The position numbers were made by a program, and so were the translations under genes. A stretch of DNA of 64,000 nucleotides from Acidipropionibacterium sp. Lineage in GTDB: Bacteria > Actinomycetota > Actinomycetes > Propionibacteriales > Propionibacteriaceae. The notes below the pieces were generated by a model. The model was not told the DNA's origin. It saw only the letters and a program-made list of their open reading frames with translations, and made no database searches. The first letter of the stretch is position 1, and each line of letters begins with the position of its first letter. The DNA lies in assembly GCA_022647765.1 (NCBI GenBank), contig JALCLH010000015.1:1-64000 (forward strand). The letters run 5' to 3'. Positions 61,670 through 64,000 of the stretch are shown piece by piece.

Positions 61670-64000
61670 TCAGCTCAGCAGCAGCCGGACGTCATCGGCG
61701 GTGAGCCGGGAGCCTCCCGTCGCGCCCGCCCCCGGACCGGCGTCCAGCACCCCGGAGATGAGTTTCCGCTTGGCGTCCTGGAGGGCCAGCACCTTCTCCT
61801 CGATGGTGTCGCGGGAGACCATCCGGTAGACGTGGACGGGCCGGGTCTGCCCGATCCGGTGGGCCCGGTCGACGGCCTGGCTCTCGGCCGCCGGGTTCCA
61901 CCAGGGGTCGGCGAGGATGGCGTAGTCGGCCTGGGTGAGGTTGATCCCCGAGCCGCCGGCCTTGAGGCTGATCAGGAAGACCGGGTCGTCACCCTCGGTG
62001 AACCCCTTGATCACCGCACCGCGATGGGCCGTGGCGCCATCGAGGTACGAATAGCCGATGCCCTCGTGGTTCAGCCGATCGGCGATCTTGCGCAGGTAGC
62101 GCGTGAACTGGCTGAAGACCAGGATGCGGTGGCCCTCCTCGGCGGCCTCGACCAGCAGCGGGACCAGGGCGTCGAGCTTCGACGAGGGGGCCTTCGTCGC
62201 CTTCTCCCCCTGGTCGACCAGAGTCGGGTCGATGGCCAGCTGACGCAGCCGGGTGAGGGCGGCGAGCACCTCGATCTGGTTGTGCTCGATGTCGTCGGTG
62301 AGCTGGAGGACCCGCTGGCGCTCGTGCTGGAGCTGCCTGTCGTAGACCCGCCGGTGCGCCGGGGCCAGGTCGACGTGAATGATCTGCTCCTGCTTGGACG
62401 GCAGGTCCAGGGCGATCTGGTCCTTCGTGCGGCGCAGCAGGAAGGGTGCGATCCGGCGTCTCAGCACCGCCATCCGCTCCCCGGCGTCGTCCGCGCTGCG
62501 CTCGATGGGACGCCGGAAGGCCGCCTGGAACTGCTTGGGGCTGCCGAGCAGACCGGGCGCGGTGAGGGAGAACATCGCCCACAACTCCCCCAGGTTGTTC
62601 TCCATCGGGGTGCCGGTGATCGCGTAGCGGACCGGCGCGCCGACCCGCATGATGGCGGCGAACACCTTGGAGGTGTGGTTCTTGGCGTTCTGCGCCTCGT
62701 CCAGCAGCATCCCGGCCCAGGGCAGCGCGGCATAGTCGTCGGCCTCCATCCGCAGCAGGGCGTAGGAGGTGATGACGACGTCGGCCGCGGCGGCGATCTC
62801 GGCCAGGCTCCGGCCGCGGCGGACGGCGGTCGACTCGATGGTCTCCACCCTCAGACTCGGGGCGAACCGCTCGGCCTCGGAGGCCCAGTTGCCCACCACC
62901 GAGGTCGGTGCGACCACCAGCCAGGCCGGCCGCCCGGCGTCCCCCGCAGGCGATTCGGAGGCAAGCTCTGCCCCGGAAGGGTGCATGCCGGGATGTTCCC
63001 GCTCGTCGAGGACCATGGCCAGGGCCTGCACCGTCTTGCCCAGCCCCATGTCGTCGGCAAGCACCCCGCCCAGCCCGGAGCGACGCAGCCCGGCGAGCCA
63101 CCGGAAACCGTCCTGCTGGTAGGGCCGCAGCGTCGCGTTGAGCCCATCGGGGATCTCGGCCGGTGCGGGTGGCGCGCTCAGGGCCTTCCGCAGGGTGGAG
63201 AACCAGGAGTCCTCGGAGGTCTGCACGATCCCCAGTGCCAGCAACTCCTCCCACCACGAGACGCGCACCGTCGGAACCTGGACGCCGGTGCGGCGCTGGT
63301 CTCCGAGTTCGGCGGCCTCGGCGAGCAGGGCGCGGAGCCGGTCCAGTTCGGGGTTGTCGAGCATCAGGTACGAGCCGTCGGGCAGGAACAGAGCCTCCTC
63401 GTGCAGGGTCAGCGCGCGGATGAGGTTCGCCAGGGGCAGCTGATGGCCGTCGACATCGACGCTGATCTCCAGATCGAGCCAGTCATTGCCGCCCTCGTGG
63501 TCCACGCCGATCTGGATCTGCGGATCGGAGGTGCGGTGGAAGTCGGGCAGTTCGGCCGACTCGATCACCACGCCGAGCTCCTCCAGACACGGCTTGACCT
63601 CCTCGAGGAGGCGGACCACGTCGAGCCCGGCGAGCTCGGCGTCCTGTCGCAGGGCAGGCCCGGCCGAGGACTCCTCGAGTGCCGACGGGATGCCGGCAAG
63701 CTCCTCGGCGGCAGACGCGGCGATGCGCTTCTCCTCCTCGGCGTCGCGCCCGGCGCCCTTCCGGCCGGAAACCAGGGGGAGCGGGCCGCGGCCCCGGCCC
63801 TGCTCATCGCGGTAGTGCCAGCCCCAGTGCAGCAGCGCCCTCGGCACGGCGTTGGCGTCGGCGGAATCGCTACCGCCTCCTGAGGAGACGCCGAGCTCCA
63901 GATGAAGGCTGGGAGCGGGCGGATCGGGAGGGGTGAAGCTGTCGTCGGGCGAGGTCCAGCCGACCTGCGCCATGCGCGGCAGGACCTCCGTGACGAAATC
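61670..64000 (-). CDS. SNF2-family DNA helicase/ATPase, N-terminus outside the window
   Basis: The visible 776 residues include the SNF2-associated region, Walker A in GVLADDMGLGKTVQALAMVL, the DEAQ motif MLLDEAQNAKNHTSKVFAAI, ITGTPMENNLGELWAMFS, helicase C motifs FSQFTRYLRKIADRLN, LISLKAGGSGINLTQADYAI and DRAHRIGQTRPVHVYRMVSR. The frame is open at the window edge (DFVTEVLPRMAQVGW), so the true start is beyond 64000. The family moves along double-stranded DNA and remodels protein-DNA complexes. No SWIM zinc-finger is seen in the visible part. Adjacent genes do not suggest a defence island. Confidence 0.92.
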   Translation of the reverse strand, partial: DFVTEVLPRMAQVGWTSPDDSFTPPDPPAPSLHLELGVSSGGGSDSADANAVPRALLHWGWHYRDEQGRGRGPLPLVSGRKGAGRDAEEEKRIAASAAEELAGIPSALEESSAGPALRQDAELAGLDVVRLLEEVKPCLEELGVVIESAELPDFHRTSDPQIQIGVDHEGGNDWLDLEISVDVDGHQLPLANLIRALTLHEEALFLPDGSYLMLDNPELDRLRALLAEAAELGDQRRTGVQVPTVRVSWWEELLALGIVQTSEDSWFSTLRKALSAPPAPAEIPDGLNATLRPYQQDGFRWLAGLRRSGLGGVLADDMGLGKTVQALAMVLDEREHPGMHPSGAELASESPAGDAGRPAWLVVAPTSVVGNWASEAERFAPSLRVETIESTAVRRGRSLAEIAAAADVVITSYALLRMEADDYAALPWAGMLLDEAQNAKNHTSKVFAAIMRVGAPVRYAITGTPMENNLGELWAMFSLTAPGLLGSPKQFQAAFRRPIERSADDAGERMAVLRRRIAPFLLRRTKDQIALDLPSKQEQIIHVDLAPAHRRVYDRQLQHERQRVLQLTDDIEHNQIEVLAALTRLRQLAIDPTLVDQGEKATKAPSSKLDALVPLLVEAAEEGHRILVFSQFTRYLRKIADRLNHEGIGYSYLDGATAHRGAVIKGFTEGDDPVFLISLKAGGSGINLTQADYAILADPWWNPAAESQAVDRAHRIGQTRPVHVYRMVSRDTIEEKVLALQDAKRKLISGVLDAGPGAGATGGSRLTADDVRLLLS

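Noticed and set aside
61832-63883. 683-codon open frame antisense to the SNF2 helicase
   Set aside because: Shadow of the helicase gene; no domain.
61832-64000. Defence island around the SNF2 helicase
   Set aside because: Neighbours (SRPBCC, DUF6069-like, DUF1684, ketosynthase) are not defence genes, and the upstream side is outside the window.

Overview
The window is high-GC (roughly 68-70%) DNA from an actinobacterium. Housekeeping gene content and order (eno, ftsB-like, DUF501, ppx; mazG, lipoprotein, mfd, pth, rplY, prs, glmU; ispE, rsmA, tatD, rsmI divergent from an O-mannosyltransferase), plus DUF222-HNH, DUF1684 and DHA2 exporters, point to the Propionibacteriaceae. An Acidipropionibacterium-like organism is my best guess. 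It is chromosomal: there is no rRNA, integrase, phage, plasmid gene or CRISPR array.

Layout. 0.3-8.6 kb: a lipoprotein, NUDIX hydrolase, Bax-inhibitor membrane protein, three tRNAs (Gly, Cys, Val), a TetR/DHA2 exporter pair with twin operators, an aquaporin, a CbiX-like chelatase, then a small accessory patch (truncated VOC gene joined to truncated vapC, intact vapB, inverted repeats, and a short class-I tRNA with a UAA anticodon). 8.6-28.5 kb: core genes, nearly all on the minus strand and often joined by 4-nt stop/start overlaps. 28.5-38.9 kb: Ser/Thr kinase, an acyltransferase/DUF6320/esterase operon, a two-component system, and a membrane-transporter/glycosyltransferase fusion followed by a second GT4. 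39.2-44 kb: two tandem MutS-like ATPases, a histidine phosphatase and a 3-hydroxyisobutyrate-dehydrogenase-like gene. 44.4-64 kb: DUF222-HNH nuclease, PfpI protein, a TetR/DHA2 operon, gap, TetR/UvrA2, a ParD-like/zeta toxin pair, MerR-HEAT/HEAT, TetR/ketosynthase, DUF1684, tandem-SRPBCC protein, and an SNF2 helicase running off the end.

The most unusual property is that about 20 gene breaks are all of one kind: a single extra base relative to the expected frame. All lie in the first 44 kb; the last 20 kb has none. Essential genes (ftsB) are among those hit, so sequencing or assembly insertions are the likeliest cause. I annotate these loci as CDS spanning the break and note the break. One such insertion makes two genes look like one 708-residue fusion.

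Other notable structure: two copies of a 79-bp palindromic intergenic element (18913 and 46231) with a partial third copy, a different 76-bp palindrome at 54198, and clear palindromic operators in front of several regulators. Five TetR genes lie in the window, four beside a probable target (two exporters, UvrA2, ketosynthase). Starts were chosen by ribosome-binding sites, overlaps and family starts.
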